Shown piece by piece: positions 49,487 through 60,558 of a stretch of 64,000 nucleotides of DNA (positions are counted from its first letter, which is position 1; every line of letters starts with the position of its first letter). This DNA comes from Komagataeibacter sucrofermentans DSM 15973. Its GTDB lineage: Bacteria; Pseudomonadota; Alphaproteobacteria; Acetobacterales; Acetobacteraceae. The notes beneath the pieces were generated by a model, which was given only the letters and a program-made list of their open reading frames with translations, was not told the DNA's origin and made no database searches. Made by a program: the position numbers and the translations under genes. The stretch lies in NCBI RefSeq assembly GCF_040581405.1, contig NZ_CP137157.1:1058001-1122000 (forward strand), written 5' to 3'.

Positions 49487-51021
49487 CACGGCGCTACTAC
49501 GTCACAACACCAATCTATTACGTGAACGGGGCGCCTCATATCGGCCATGCCTACACCTCGGTCGCGGCCGACGTGATCGCCCGCTTCAAGCGGCTGGCGG
49601 GGTTTGACGTCTTTTTCCTGACCGGCACCGACGAGCACGGCCAGAAGGTGGAGCAGGCCGCCGGGGCAAAGGGCATGCCGCCGCAGGCCTTCGCCGATGC
49701 GGTCGCCGCCGACTTCCGCGATATGTACGACACGATGGACATCTCCTACGATGACTTCATCCGCACCACCGAGCCACGCCATGTGCAGGCGGCCCAGGCG
49801 CTGTGGAAGAAGCTCGAGGAAAACGGCCACATCTACCTCGATGCCTATGAAGGCTGGTACGCAACCCGCGATGAATGCTTCTATGGCGAGGAAGAACTCA
49901 TCGACGGCCCGGACGGCAAAAAGGTCGCCCCCACGGGTGCCGCCGTTGAGTGGGTGAAGGAGCCGTCCTACTTCTTCAACCTGTCCAAATTCGGTGACAG
50001 GCTGCTCGAACTCTACGAAACCCGCCCCGGCTTCATCGAGCCGCAGAGCCGCCGCAACGAGGTGAAGAGCTTCGTGAAGCAGGGCCTGCGCGACCTGTCC
50101 ATCAGCCGCACCAGCTTCAACTGGGGCATTCCCGTGCCGGGCGACCCGAAGCATGTGATGTATGTGTGGGTCGATGCGCTGGCCAATTACCTCTCCGCCG
50201 TGGGCTACCCCGACGAGACGGCGCCGCGCTGGGATTTCTGGCCCCCCAACCTGCATCTTGTGGGCAAGGACATCCTGCGCTTTCACGCCATCTACTGGCC
50301 CGCGCTGCTCATGGCCGCCGACCTGAAGCTGCCCGAGCGCGTGTTCTCGCATGGCTGGTGGACCATTGAAGGCCAGAAGATGAGCAAGTCGCTGGGCAAC
50401 GTGGTGGACCCGCGCGACCTGGTGAAAACCTTCGGTCTCGACCCCATCCGCTTCTTCCTGATGCGCGAGATGCCCTTTGGCGGCGATAGCGACCTGAGCC
50501 GTCGCGCCATCATCTCGCGCATGAATGTCGAGCTGGCCAATGACCTCGGCAACCTTGCCCAGCGCACGCTCTCGCAGGTTGCGCGCAACTGCGAAGGTAA
50601 GTTGCCAGCCCAGGGCAGGCATACCGATGAGGACCGCGAACTGCTGGCCACCGCCAGCCTGCTACCTGACATCATGCACCAGCAGATCGACCGGCAGGCC
50701 CTGACCGATGCGCTGGAGGAAGTGTGGAAGCTGATCCGCGCGTGTAACGCCTATATCGACCATCAGGCCCCGTGGAAGCTCAAGAAAACCGACCCCGAAC
50801 GCATGGCCGACGTGCTGCGCGTGCTGGCCGATGCGCTGCGTATCATCGCGACCGTGCTCCAGCCCTACATGCCCGGCAGCATGGACAAAATGCTGACCCA
50901 GCTTGGCGTGGCAGAAGACGAGCGTGATTTCGCCGCCCTCGATACGCCACTGCCCGCGGGCCGCGTGCTGCCCAGGCCGGAGGGCGTCTTCCCGCGCTAT
51001 GAGGAGCCGGAGGCATCATGA
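49483..51021 (+). CDS. metG: Methionyl-tRNA synthetase
   Basis: The 512-residue class I synthetase charges tRNA-Met. The HIGH motif appears as NGAPHIGHAYTS at about residue 16 and KMSKS in GQKMSKSLGN at about 300. There are no zinc cysteines in the connective domain, matching the metG2-type. The anticodon-binding helical domain ends at about 510, with no C-terminal dimer domain. It overlaps holB and tatD by 4 bases each. Confidence 0.97.
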   Translation: MTRRYYVTTPIYYVNGAPHIGHAYTSVAADVIARFKRLAGFDVFFLTGTDEHGQKVEQAAGAKGMPPQAFADAVAADFRDMYDTMDISYDDFIRTTEPRHVQAAQALWKKLEENGHIYLDAYEGWYATRDECFYGEEELIDGPDGKKVAPTGAAVEWVKEPSYFFNLSKFGDRLLELYETRPGFIEPQSRRNEVKSFVKQGLRDLSISRTSFNWGIPVPGDPKHVMYVWVDALANYLSAVGYPDETAPRWDFWPPNLHLVGKDILRFHAIYWPALLMAADLKLPERVFSHGWWTIEGQKMSKSLGNVVDPRDLVKTFGLDPIRFFLMREMPFGGDSDLSRRAIISRMNVELANDLGNLAQRTLSQVARNCEGKLPAQGRHTDEDRELLATASLLPDIMHQQIDRQALTDALEEVWKLIRACNAYIDHQAPWKLKKTDPERMADVLRVLADALRIIATVLQPYMPGSMDKMLTQLGVAEDERDFAALDTPLPAGRVLPRPEGVFPRYEEPEAS

Positions 51022-51815
51022 CCCGCACGGGACTGACCGACTCCCACTGCCATCTCGACCATTTCTCCGATGAGGAAATGCCTGAAGTCCTGGCCCGCAC
51101 GCGCGAGGCCGGGGTGGACGGGCTGGTGACCATCGGCACGCGCCTGTCACGCGCGGACCAGCAAAAAAAGCTGGCCACGCTCGATACGCCAGGGCTGCGG
51201 GTCTGGTGCACCATCGGCACCCATCCCGACCACGTGGATGAGGAGGCGCTGCCCACCGGCGCCGAACTCGCGGCCATGGCGGATGATGCGCGCGTGGTGG
51301 GTATTGGCGAGAGCGGGCTGGACTACTTTCACGGCAAGGAAGACATCCGCCCCCGCCAGCAGGAGAGCTTTCGGGTGCATATCGACGCCGCCCGCCGCAC
51401 CGGCCTGCCGCTGGTCATCCACACCCGTGAGGCCGATGACGATACGCTGGCCATATTGCGTGACGAGACCGCGAACCGGGGGGCGTTTCCGTTCCTGATC
51501 CACTGCTTCTCATCCGGGCCGGACCTTGCGCGGGGCGCGCTGGAACTGGGGGGGTATATCAGCTTCTCGGGCATTGCCACCTTCAACCGCGCGCAGTCGG
51601 TGCGCGATGTGGCGAAAGACGTGCCCGCTGACCGGCTGCTGGTCGAGACCGATTCACCCTATCTTGCGCCCGTGCCCAAGCGCGGCAAGCGCAACGAGCC
51701 GGGTTACGTGGCCTATACGGCCCGCATGCTGGCCGAACTGCGCGGCATGGATGATGCGGCATTTGCCGAGATGACCACGGGCAATTTCAATCGACTGTTC
51801 ACACAGGCGGTATAA
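51018..51815 (+). CDS. tatD: TatD-family metal-dependent DNase
   Basis: The 265-residue TIM-barrel hydrolase has metal-binding motifs DSHCHLDHF near residue 9, VGIGESGLDYF at about 95, VIHTREADDD at about 135, FPFLIHCFSSG at about 160, and LVETDSPYLAPVP at about 213. It is a 3-prime to 5-prime exonuclease or related hydrolase used in DNA quality control. It is the fourth gene of the operon; the MBL gene follows 4 bases later. Confidence 0.93.
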   Translation: MTRTGLTDSHCHLDHFSDEEMPEVLARTREAGVDGLVTIGTRLSRADQQKKLATLDTPGLRVWCTIGTHPDHVDEEALPTGAELAAMADDARVVGIGESGLDYFHGKEDIRPRQQESFRVHIDAARRTGLPLVIHTREADDDTLAILRDETANRGAFPFLIHCFSSGPDLARGALELGGYISFSGIATFNRAQSVRDVAKDVPADRLLVETDSPYLAPVPKRGKRNEPGYVAYTARMLAELRGMDDAAFAEMTTGNFNRLFTQAV

Positions 51816-51819
51816 CGGC

Positions 51820-52605
51820 ATGGATATGATCATACTGGGCTGCGGCGGTTCATCGGGCGTGCCCATGCTGGGCGGGCCTGACGGGGCAGGGGACTGGGGC
51901 GAATGCGACCCGACCGAGCCGCGCAACCGGCGCACGCGTGCCTCCGTGCTGATCGATGACGGGCCGGGCCGCCGCCTGCTCATTGATACGGGGCCGGACC
52001 TGCGGGCGCAGTTCCTTGCGCAGCGCATCGGCATGATTGATGCCGTGGTCTATAGCCATGCCCATGCCGACCATATTCTGGGGCTCGATGAACTGCGCGC
52101 CATCAACCGCATCATCAACGGCCCGATTCCCATCTATGGCACGGCTGTCGTGCTTGACGAGATCCGTACCCGCTTCGATTACGCCTTTCGCCCCTGGACG
52201 CCGCCTGCCATCTTCCGCCCCATATTCGACGTGAATGTCGTCAGCCTGCCGTCTACGCAGGTCATAGCCGGGATGGAGGTGCAGCTTTTTGCCCAGACCC
52301 ATGGGCACACCGAAACGCTGGGCGTGCGCGCGGGGCCAATGGCCTACTGCACCGACGTGGCCGAAATGGATGAGCACGCCCTTGCCGTGCTGCGCGGGGT
52401 CGATACCTGGGTGGTGGACTGCTTCCAGCGCGCGACCCATCCCTCGCATGGCTGGCTGAAGCGCGTGCTGCAATGGCGCGATGTCATACAGCCGCGCCGC
52501 ACCGTGCTGACCCATATGGGACCGGATATGGACTGGGCGTGGATGCAGGCCAACCTGCCCGCAGGGGTCGAGGCGGCATATGATGGCCTGCGCCTGAGCG
52601 CGTAA
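51820..52605 (+). CDS. MBL-fold metal-dependent hydrolase (PhnP-like)
   Basis: The 261-residue metallo-beta-lactamase-fold protein has the motif VVYSHAHADHILGLDE (HxHxDH). GCGGSSGVPMLGG lies at the N-terminus and AQTHGHTETLGVRAGP in the middle. The pattern matches PhnP-type cyclic phosphodiesterases and similar proteins next to metG/tatD in alphaproteobacteria. The substrate is not known. It is co-transcribed with tatD. Confidence 0.88.
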   Translation: MDMIILGCGGSSGVPMLGGPDGAGDWGECDPTEPRNRRTRASVLIDDGPGRRLLIDTGPDLRAQFLAQRIGMIDAVVYSHAHADHILGLDELRAINRIINGPIPIYGTAVVLDEIRTRFDYAFRPWTPPAIFRPIFDVNVVSLPSTQVIAGMEVQLFAQTHGHTETLGVRAGPMAYCTDVAEMDEHALAVLRGVDTWVVDCFQRATHPSHGWLKRVLQWRDVIQPRRTVLTHMGPDMDWAWMQANLPAGVEAAYDGLRLSA

Positions 52606-52751
52606 GGACAGGCTGCCTGCTGTTTTTTGCCCTGCGCGGGCAAGAAAGCGCACGAAGCCCGCGCGTAATGCTTGCCAGCGCCCGTTTAGCCCCCTAAGAG
52701 GGTGCGCCAACGGTCGGTGACCCGAGGCGCGGGGTAGCCGCCATCTGCTGA

Positions 52752-54269
<1,518 letters not shown>

Positions 54270-54307
54270 TCCTGCCGGCCTTCCCCACTATAACGGTTCC
54301 CTGATTC

Positions 54308-55606
54308 ATGACACCCAGCGCACGGCTTTCTGCCGCCATTGACCTGCTTGCCGCAATGGAGGCCACGCCGCAGCGCCCCGCCGATGCGCTGGCCAATGCC
54401 TTCTTTCGTGAGCGGCGTTATATTGGTGGCGGCGACCGCCGGGCCATCTCGGCGCGCGTGTGGCGCGTGCTGCGGCACTGGCGCAGGCTGCACTGGTGGA
54501 TTGAACGCGTGGGGGGCAAGGTCACGCCCCGCACGCTGGTGCTGGCCATGATGGCGCTCGAGCCGGATGTGCGTGAAAACCCGCAACATCTCTTTACCGG
54601 CGAGCGGTACGCGCCGCTGGGGCTGATCGGCTCGGAAAGCAGCCTTTACACGCAGCTTGAAGGGCAGGGGCTGCTCCACCCCGACATGCCGCCTGCCGTG
54701 CGGCTTGAAGTGCCGGACTGGTTGCTGCCCCGCCTTGAGCGCACTTTTGGGGAAGGGCTGGAAGCCGAGCTTGCCGCCATGGATGGCGAGGCGACGCTGG
54801 ATTTGCGGGTGAACCTGCTCAAATCCGACCGCCCTACCGCGCAGGCGGCGCTTGAGGCGGAGGGCATCCACGCGGTGGATACCACGCTCTCGCCATGGGG
54901 GCTGCGGGTTGCGGGCCGCCAGCCCATTACGTCGTGCGCTGCCTTTCGCAGCGGGCTGATCGAAATTCAGGATGAAGGCAGCCAGCTTGTCGTCGCCGCC
55001 GTGGGGGCGCGGCCGGGCATGCGCGTGCTTGATTACTGTGCGGGCGCTGCGGGCAAGACGCTGGGCATGGCCATGACCATGGAAAACCGCGGGCACATCG
55101 TGGCGTGCGACGTATCCGAGCCCCGGCTGGAAGGCGCGGTGCGCCGCCTGCGGCGCGCGGGCGTGCATAATGCCGAGCGCCACCTGCTGGTGGCGGGCGA
55201 CCGCTGGGCGCGCCGCCGCAGTGGCAGCTTTGACCGCGTGCTGGTCGATGCACCGTGCACCGGCACCGGCACATGGCGGCGCAACCCCGATGCCCGCCTG
55301 CGCCTGCGCGAGCAGGATCTTACGGAACTGACCGAAAAGCAGGCCGCGATCATGGACCGGGCCGCCGCCCTGGTGCGGCCGGGCGGGCGGATGGTCTATG
55401 CCACGTGTTCCGTGCTGCGCGAGGAAAATGGCGACCAGATCGCAGCCTTTCTGGCCCGTAACCCGGCTTTTTCGCTGGTTGTGCCCGATGGCGCTGATGA
55501 TGACCTGCCTGCGGGGCTGAGTACGGATGGGCAGGTCAGTCTGACGCCGCGCCAGCACCATACGGATGGCTTTTTCGCCGCCATCATGCAGCGTGAAGCG
55601 GGCTGA
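54308..55606 (+). CDS. RsmB/NOP-family rRNA or tRNA cytosine-5 methyltransferase
   Basis: The 432-residue protein has an N-terminal NusB-like helical domain (about residues 1-130) and a methyltransferase domain. SAM-binding residues occur in LDYCAGAAGKTLGMA, a motif with DAPCTGTGTWRRNPD contains the first active cysteine, and YATCSVLREENGDQ contains the second. It methylates cytosine-5 in RNA, most probably 16S rRNA. It lies 38 bases after guaB. Confidence 0.9.
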   Translation: MTPSARLSAAIDLLAAMEATPQRPADALANAFFRERRYIGGGDRRAISARVWRVLRHWRRLHWWIERVGGKVTPRTLVLAMMALEPDVRENPQHLFTGERYAPLGLIGSESSLYTQLEGQGLLHPDMPPAVRLEVPDWLLPRLERTFGEGLEAELAAMDGEATLDLRVNLLKSDRPTAQAALEAEGIHAVDTTLSPWGLRVAGRQPITSCAAFRSGLIEIQDEGSQLVVAAVGARPGMRVLDYCAGAAGKTLGMAMTMENRGHIVACDVSEPRLEGAVRRLRRAGVHNAERHLLVAGDRWARRRSGSFDRVLVDAPCTGTGTWRRNPDARLRLREQDLTELTEKQAAIMDRAAALVRPGGRMVYATCSVLREENGDQIAAFLARNPAFSLVVPDGADDDLPAGLSTDGQVSLTPRQHHTDGFFAAIMQREAG

Positions 55607-56065
55607 AACCCGTTTCCCGATAACAGGGTAAAGTCTCCGGGTGCGGCCTTTTTTAAAGGCAGCATTTCGCCAAAAGTCGCTCCCGGACATTCCTGGCGCG
55701 AAACAGGCACCAAAAACCCTGCGGCCCGCCATGCCTGCGCACAGGCATGGTGAACACAGCCATCAATAAAGCGTCAGTATAGCAAAAGACAGTCAAAGGG
55801 CACCTGCAGGGTCTTTAACATTCACGCCGTATTCTGTTGCGGCAAGAAATCTTTTTGGCTTATCTATAACAGGCCGGTTCTGGTTTCCTGCCCTGGGGCG
55901 TTATTGTTGCACATATACAGTGTCATGTGCCGAAGCTGACGGGATCATGGATGCGGCGCAGGGATGGGTGTGCGCTTGCCGCGCGCGGGCCGGGGGAGGC
56001 TTTTCCATCCGTGCTCCATCGGCAGGCTGGCGCCAGCGGCATTAGCAACATTATGGGACATCGGG
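55607..56065. other. Intergenic stretch before the antiporter
   Basis: About 460 bases have no convincing gene. A perfect 9-bp stem with 4-base loop (CCATGCCTG...CAGGCATGG) is at 55729-55750, without a T run. The second half is richer in AT and likely holds the antiporter promoter. Confidence 0.45.
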
Positions 56066-57925
56066 ATGCAGGCAACAAACCTGGCAATTGGAATTCTGTT
56101 CGTGCTAGGCGGTGGCATTGCGGCCCAGTGGGTGGCGTGGCGCTTCAAGCTGCCTGCCATCGTGCTGCTGTTCGCCCTTGGGCTGATCTGCGGGCCGGGG
56201 CTGGGCATCCTGCATCCGGCCACGGCCATCGGGCCTTATTTCCACCCGCTCGTGTCCATGGCCGTGGCGTTCATCGTGTTCGAGGGCGGGCTGGCGCTTG
56301 ACCTGCGCCAGTGGCGTGAATCGGGCGAGGGCGTGCTGCGCCTGACGGCCGCGGCGCTTCCCATCAACTGGGTGCTCGGTTCGCTGGCAGCGCATTACGT
56401 GGGGCACCTGAACTGGGGCACGGCGTGGCTGTTTGGCGCCATCGTGGTGGTGACGGGGCCAACCGTGGTGCTGCCCCTGCTGCGCCACACCAAGCTGCGG
56501 CCAAGGGTGGCGGCCTTCCTGCGGTGGGAGGCGATCGTGAACGACCCCATCGCGGCCATTCTGGCAACCCTGATGCTCGAATGTTTGCTGATCAGTTCCA
56601 GCCACACATCCGATGCGTCGCTTGCGGCGGTGGAAATCGGGCCGCATCTGCTGTTCGCCACCATGTTTTCCATCGGGTGCGGTATTTTGCCCGCCCTGCT
56701 CATCAAGTTCCTCTCGGCGCGCGACCTGCTGCCCGAGATCCTGCGCATTCCCATGATCCTGGCCTTCGCCATGGGGGTTGCGGCCATCTGCAACCTGCTC
56801 ATGCAGGGGGCGGGGCTCATGGCGGCCACCGTGTTCGGCATGGCGCTGGCCAACCTGCATGTGACCGGCATGTCCGAGCTTCAGCGCATCAAGGAATCGC
56901 TGGGCGTGATCGTGGTCTCGTGCCTGTTCGTGCTGCTGACGGCGGACCTGCAGCGCACGGTGCTGTCCGAACTGTCCTGGCCCATCATGGCGCTGACGTT
57001 CACGGTCATGTTCGTCGTGCGGCCGCTGGGCATCTATCTTTCCACCATCGGGGCGAGCATGTCATGGCAGGAGCGGCTGTTCGTGGGCTGGATCGCGCCG
57101 CGCGGCATCGTGGCCGCCGCTGTGTCCGGCGTGGTGGGGCTACAGTTGCAGGAGGCCGGTTACGCCGGGGCCAACATGATTACGCCCGCCGTGTTCGCGC
57201 TGATCGCCTCGACCATGATCCTGCACGGCTTCTCGCTCAGGCCGCTGGCGCGCGCGCTCAAGCTGACCCTGTCCGATGAGCCGGCGCTGGCCATCATGGG
57301 GGCCAATGCGTGGTCCACCAACCTGGCCCGCGTGGTGCATGACCGGGGGGTGCCGGTGCTGCTTGTCGATACGTACGCGCCTGCGCTCAACAAGGCGGCG
57401 GGGCTGGGCGTGCCGGTGCTGCGGGCCGAGCTGCTCTCGGTCGAGGGGCAGGAAAGCCTGGAGGAACGCCCCGCCGACTACCTGATCGCCACCACGCCGG
57501 ATGCCATCTATAATGGCCTGGTCTGCGCGCGCATGGCGCCCGATCTGGGGCGGCAGCGCGTGTTTCAGGTCAGTCCGGGCATTGCGCGGCTGGACCTGTA
57601 TCACGGGCTGAGCCGGGATTCGCGCGGCAAGGTGCTGGGCGAGCCTGCGTGGAATTTCTCACTCATCGATTCCCGCTACGCCCAGGGCTGGCGCTTTGGC
57701 AGCTACATTGCCGATGAAACCATAAGCGAAGCCCGGCTGACCGATGGCCCGGCCATGCTGTTCATGATTATCCGCAAAGGTACGGCAATCTGGGTTTTCT
57801 CTGCCGAGGATGCGATTCCGGCCGAACCGGCGGAGGGCGACATCATCGTGCTGTTCATGCCGCCAGGCCAAGATGCCAGCCGCACGGACCTGCCCGTGGT
57901 CGATGGGCCTATCCCGGCGGCCTGA
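56066..57925 (+). CDS. CPA-family cation:proton antiporter with TrkA-like domain
   Basis: The 619-residue protein has about twelve hydrophobic segments (to residue about 400) of the NhaP/CPA1 kind, with segment motifs EGGLALDLRQW and VNDPIAAILATL (the ND pair typical of CPA1). A C-terminal TrkA-N-like domain (about 410-520, ALAIMGANAWSTNLARVV) and a further soluble tail follow. It exchanges Na+ or K+ for protons. The start at 56066 fits the first helix; 55964 is an alternative. It overlaps the L,D-transpeptidase gene end by 17 bases. Confidence 0.88.
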   Translation: MQATNLAIGILFVLGGGIAAQWVAWRFKLPAIVLLFALGLICGPGLGILHPATAIGPYFHPLVSMAVAFIVFEGGLALDLRQWRESGEGVLRLTAAALPINWVLGSLAAHYVGHLNWGTAWLFGAIVVVTGPTVVLPLLRHTKLRPRVAAFLRWEAIVNDPIAAILATLMLECLLISSSHTSDASLAAVEIGPHLLFATMFSIGCGILPALLIKFLSARDLLPEILRIPMILAFAMGVAAICNLLMQGAGLMAATVFGMALANLHVTGMSELQRIKESLGVIVVSCLFVLLTADLQRTVLSELSWPIMALTFTVMFVVRPLGIYLSTIGASMSWQERLFVGWIAPRGIVAAAVSGVVGLQLQEAGYAGANMITPAVFALIASTMILHGFSLRPLARALKLTLSDEPALAIMGANAWSTNLARVVHDRGVPVLLVDTYAPALNKAAGLGVPVLRAELLSVEGQESLEERPADYLIATTPDAIYNGLVCARMAPDLGRQRVFQVSPGIARLDLYHGLSRDSRGKVLGEPAWNFSLIDSRYAQGWRFGSYIADETISEARLTDGPAMLFMIIRKGTAIWVFSAEDAIPAEPAEGDIIVLFMPPGQDASRTDLPVVDGPIPAA

Positions 57926-58421
57926 CCTCGATTTCCGCAAGCCCCGCGGCCAGCAGGCGGCGCAGCGCAGGCTCGGGCAGGGCGATGCAGCCTTCCGTGG
58001 GCCTGCCCCCCTTTGGCGGCAGATGCAGGAAAATGGCCGACCCCGCGCCGGAATGGACAGGCGCGTCGTTATAACCAAGCACCACCACAATGTCGTAAAC
58101 GTGATCCTCGCGCCACAGACGCTCGTGCCGGGCGGGGTGGGGCAGGGTGACATGACGGTTGTAATCGGGGCTGGCGGGGTCATCGCACCAGCCATCAAGC
58201 GGCGAGAGCGGCTCAACCGGCAGATGACAAACAGGTGATGCCACCCGGTCGGCGCGATAGAACACGCGCCGTAATGGCAGAATACCGGCAGGCGTTGCGT
58301 GATCTCCCTCGATTTTACGGGTTTTTACGCCGCCCGCGCCGATGATGGCGGGCATAATTTCGCGAATGCAATGCAGTTGTGCATCCAGCCCTGTATTCGT
58401 TTGCAAAATAGCGCGTATCAT
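57909..58421 (-). CDS. L,D-transpeptidase family protein (YkuD fold)
   Basis: The 170-residue protein carries the HSGAGSAIFLHL and PTEGCIALP motifs of the YkuD catalytic site, with Cys in EGCI and His in the upstream motif. The N-terminal part resembles YafK/ErfK-type small transpeptidases. Such enzymes cross-link peptidoglycan by 3,3 bridges or attach lipoproteins. There is no clear signal peptide, which is unusual, so the real start may be elsewhere. It is convergent with the antiporter. Confidence 0.78.
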   Translation of the reverse strand: MIRAILQTNTGLDAQLHCIREIMPAIIGAGGVKTRKIEGDHATPAGILPLRRVFYRADRVASPVCHLPVEPLSPLDGWCDDPASPDYNRHVTLPHPARHERLWREDHVYDIVVVLGYNDAPVHSGAGSAIFLHLPPKGGRPTEGCIALPEPALRRLLAAGLAEIEVRPPG

Positions 58422-58589
58422 GAATTCCTCTGGATCGGGTCGTATTTATGTTATCTCCGGCCTCATCCGGCTGCATACGGCATCGGGGCCGACGGGTCAT
58501 GGGCCTGTCGGTCATGGGGCCGGGCATGAACGGCAAGACAGAGAGCGGTTCGATAAAGGGCCGTTCTTATAAGTGATAAAGAGGGTTCG

Positions 58590-59309
58590 ATGGCAGGAGC
58601 ACGTCCCATACTGATAGCGGACGACGATCAGACTTTACGTCAGATGCTCGTTGAACAGCTACAGATTGATGGTGAATTTGAAGCGATCGAGGCTGGCTCC
58701 GTCGCCGAAGCCTGGGAAAAGCTGCAGAAACCGGGGGCGCGTTTTGACGCGATCATCCTCGATGTATCCCTGCCCGACGGGGATGGGCGTGATTTCTGCG
58801 CTGACCTGCGGCGCAAGGGCAAGCGCATCCCCATCATCATTCTGACTGGTTCTGATGACGAGACGGATGTGGTGCGCGGGCTTGATGCGGGCGCCAATGA
58901 CTATGTGGCCAAGCCGTTCCGCATTGCGGAGCTTCTGGCCCGGCTGCGGGCGCAGATGCGCATTTTCGAGAACAGCGAGGATGCCGTCTTCGCCATCGGG
59001 CCGTATATCTTCCGCCCATCCGCCAAACTGTTGCAGGAAACGGCCAAGAATCGCCGCATCCGCCTGACGGAGAAGGAAGCGGCCATCCTGAAGTTCCTGT
59101 ACCGCGCAGGCACGCGCCCCGTGCCCCGGCAGGTGCTGCTTAATGAGGTATGGGGCTACAACGCGGCAGTGACCACCCACACGCTGGAAACCCATATCTA
59201 CCGCCTGCGCCAGAAGATCGAGCCAGACCCCACCAATGCCAGCCTGCTGGTGACGGAAGGCGGTGGCTACCGTCTCGACCCCGAAGGCGGCAAGAGCGCC
59301 CTTGCCTGA
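58590..59309 (+). CDS. OmpR-family response regulator
   Basis: The 239-residue regulator has a receiver domain (residues about 7-120) with ADDDQTL acidic pocket, phospho-Asp in ILDVSLPDGDGRDF, Thr in ILTGSDDE and Lys in VAKPFR. A winged-helix output domain (about 145-235; LTEKEAAILKFLYRAGTRPV and THTLETHIYRLRQKIEPDP) follows. No histidine kinase is next to it, so it is an orphan in this window. Confidence 0.92.
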   Translation: MAGARPILIADDDQTLRQMLVEQLQIDGEFEAIEAGSVAEAWEKLQKPGARFDAIILDVSLPDGDGRDFCADLRRKGKRIPIIILTGSDDETDVVRGLDAGANDYVAKPFRIAELLARLRAQMRIFENSEDAVFAIGPYIFRPSAKLLQETAKNRRIRLTEKEAAILKFLYRAGTRPVPRQVLLNEVWGYNAAVTTHTLETHIYRLRQKIEPDPTNASLLVTEGGGYRLDPEGGKSALA

Positions 59310-59340
59310 ACAGGTCTTTTTCTGACCTGCGGATTGTGAC

Positions 59341-59364
59341 GGGCCGCCCGGTTTCGGGCGGCCC
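59341..59364 (+). terminator. GC-rich hairpin after response regulator
   Basis: A perfect 10-bp stem GGGCCGCCCG / CGGGCGGCCC with loop GTTT lies 31 bases after the stop at 59309. There is no T run, so termination is probable but not proven; it may serve both convergent genes. Confidence 0.5.
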
Positions 59365-59404
59365 GGTCGCGTTTGGGCAACCGATTGATCAAACTGACTT
59401 GAAG

Positions 59405-60199
59405 TCAGCCCTCAATGTCGATCAGCACCGGCACATGGTCGGATGGCTTTTCCCAGTCGCGGGCGGCACGCAGCACCTCCATGCCACGCAGGGCGCCCCG
59501 CAAGTCGGGCGTGACCCACACATGGTCCAGCCGTCGCCCCCGGTTTGACGCGCTCCAGTCACGGTTGCGGTAGGACCACCACGTGTAAAGCTTCTCATCG
59601 GGCGGCACGAATTCGCGCATCGCGTCGATGAAGCCGGTCTGCTGCCAGGCCAGCAGGCGCTCCGTCTCCTCAGGCGTGTGGCTGACGATTTTGAGCAGCT
59701 GCTTGTGGCTCCACACATCCTGCTCAAGGGGGGCGATGTTCAGGTCGCCCACCAGCACGGTGCGCCGCATGTCACGCGCCGAGAACCACGTGCGCGCCTC
59801 ATCAACAAAAGCCAGCTTGTGGGCGAATTTGGGGTTCTCGACCGGGTCGGGCACGTCGCCGCCCGCGGGCACGTAGAAATCATGCACGTCAATCGCGTCA
59901 TCTCCCGTGCCATGGCGCACGGCGATGTGGCGGCAGTCGCCCTTTTCGCACCAGTCCGGCGTATCCTCCAGCATGGTTACGGGTTGGCGTGACAGGATGG
60001 CCACCCCATTATATCCCTTCATGCCGCGAAACACGACATGCCCGAAGCCAAGGGCGCGCACGTCCTCAAGCGGGAACAGGGCGTCGGGCACCTTGGTTTC
60101 CTGCAGGCAGACGATATCGGGCGATGTGTCCTGGCACAGCCGGGCGAGAAGCGGCATCCGCAGGCGGAGGGAATTGATATTCCAGGTAACGATACGCAT
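59405..60199 (-). CDS. xth: Exodeoxyribonuclease III
   Basis: The 264-residue EEP-family nuclease, with AP endonuclease and 3-prime repair activity, has WNINSLR near residue 6, LQETKVPD (metal Glu) at about 34, DFYVPAGGD, LVGDLNIAP (Asp/Asn) at about 147, and SDHVPVLIDI at the end (catalytic Asp-His). The start at 60199 is family-typical. It is convergent with the response regulator. Confidence 0.95.
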   Translation of the reverse strand: MRIVTWNINSLRLRMPLLARLCQDTSPDIVCLQETKVPDALFPLEDVRALGFGHVVFRGMKGYNGVAILSRQPVTMLEDTPDWCEKGDCRHIAVRHGTGDDAIDVHDFYVPAGGDVPDPVENPKFAHKLAFVDEARTWFSARDMRRTVLVGDLNIAPLEQDVWSHKQLLKIVSHTPEETERLLAWQQTGFIDAMREFVPPDEKLYTWWSYRNRDWSASNRGRRLDHVWVTPDLRGALRGMEVLRAARDWEKPSDHVPVLIDIEG

Positions 60200-60558
60200 A
60201 TCGGCTGCATTGCCGATCCGTGGCAGGCTGACAAGAATATTTTTTTCCCCACGCCGCCCAGCGCAGGACGAAAACAGGAACGAATGGCAAAAGGCGGCTG
60301 ATATTTCCTGCAAAAATGTAATCCAGGCATCAGGACACAGGGATGCCATAATTTGTCCACCTGCGGGGTTGACAGCCCTGAATCCGGCCTGTCGAGGAGC
60401 GGATTTTTTTTCCGGCCTCCGCCTTGTCCAATATAGTTGTTTAAAAACAGTAGGTTGTTGTTAGTGATGTTTTTTTGGGCAATCCAAGTACAGGAACGGA
60501 AAACCGCCACCCGCACGTTTTTTTCGGCCCCTGCTCCACAGACTTATCCACATAATCG
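60200..60558. other. Spacer between xth and uvrC with DnaA-box-like sites
   Basis: No gene is supported here. It contains the consensus DnaA box TTATCCACA (60544-60552), a related TGCTCCACA three bases upstream of it, TTTGTCCACC at 60352-60361, and T-rich runs. It certainly holds the promoters of the two divergent genes; a replication or DnaA-control role is only a possibility. Confidence 0.4.
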
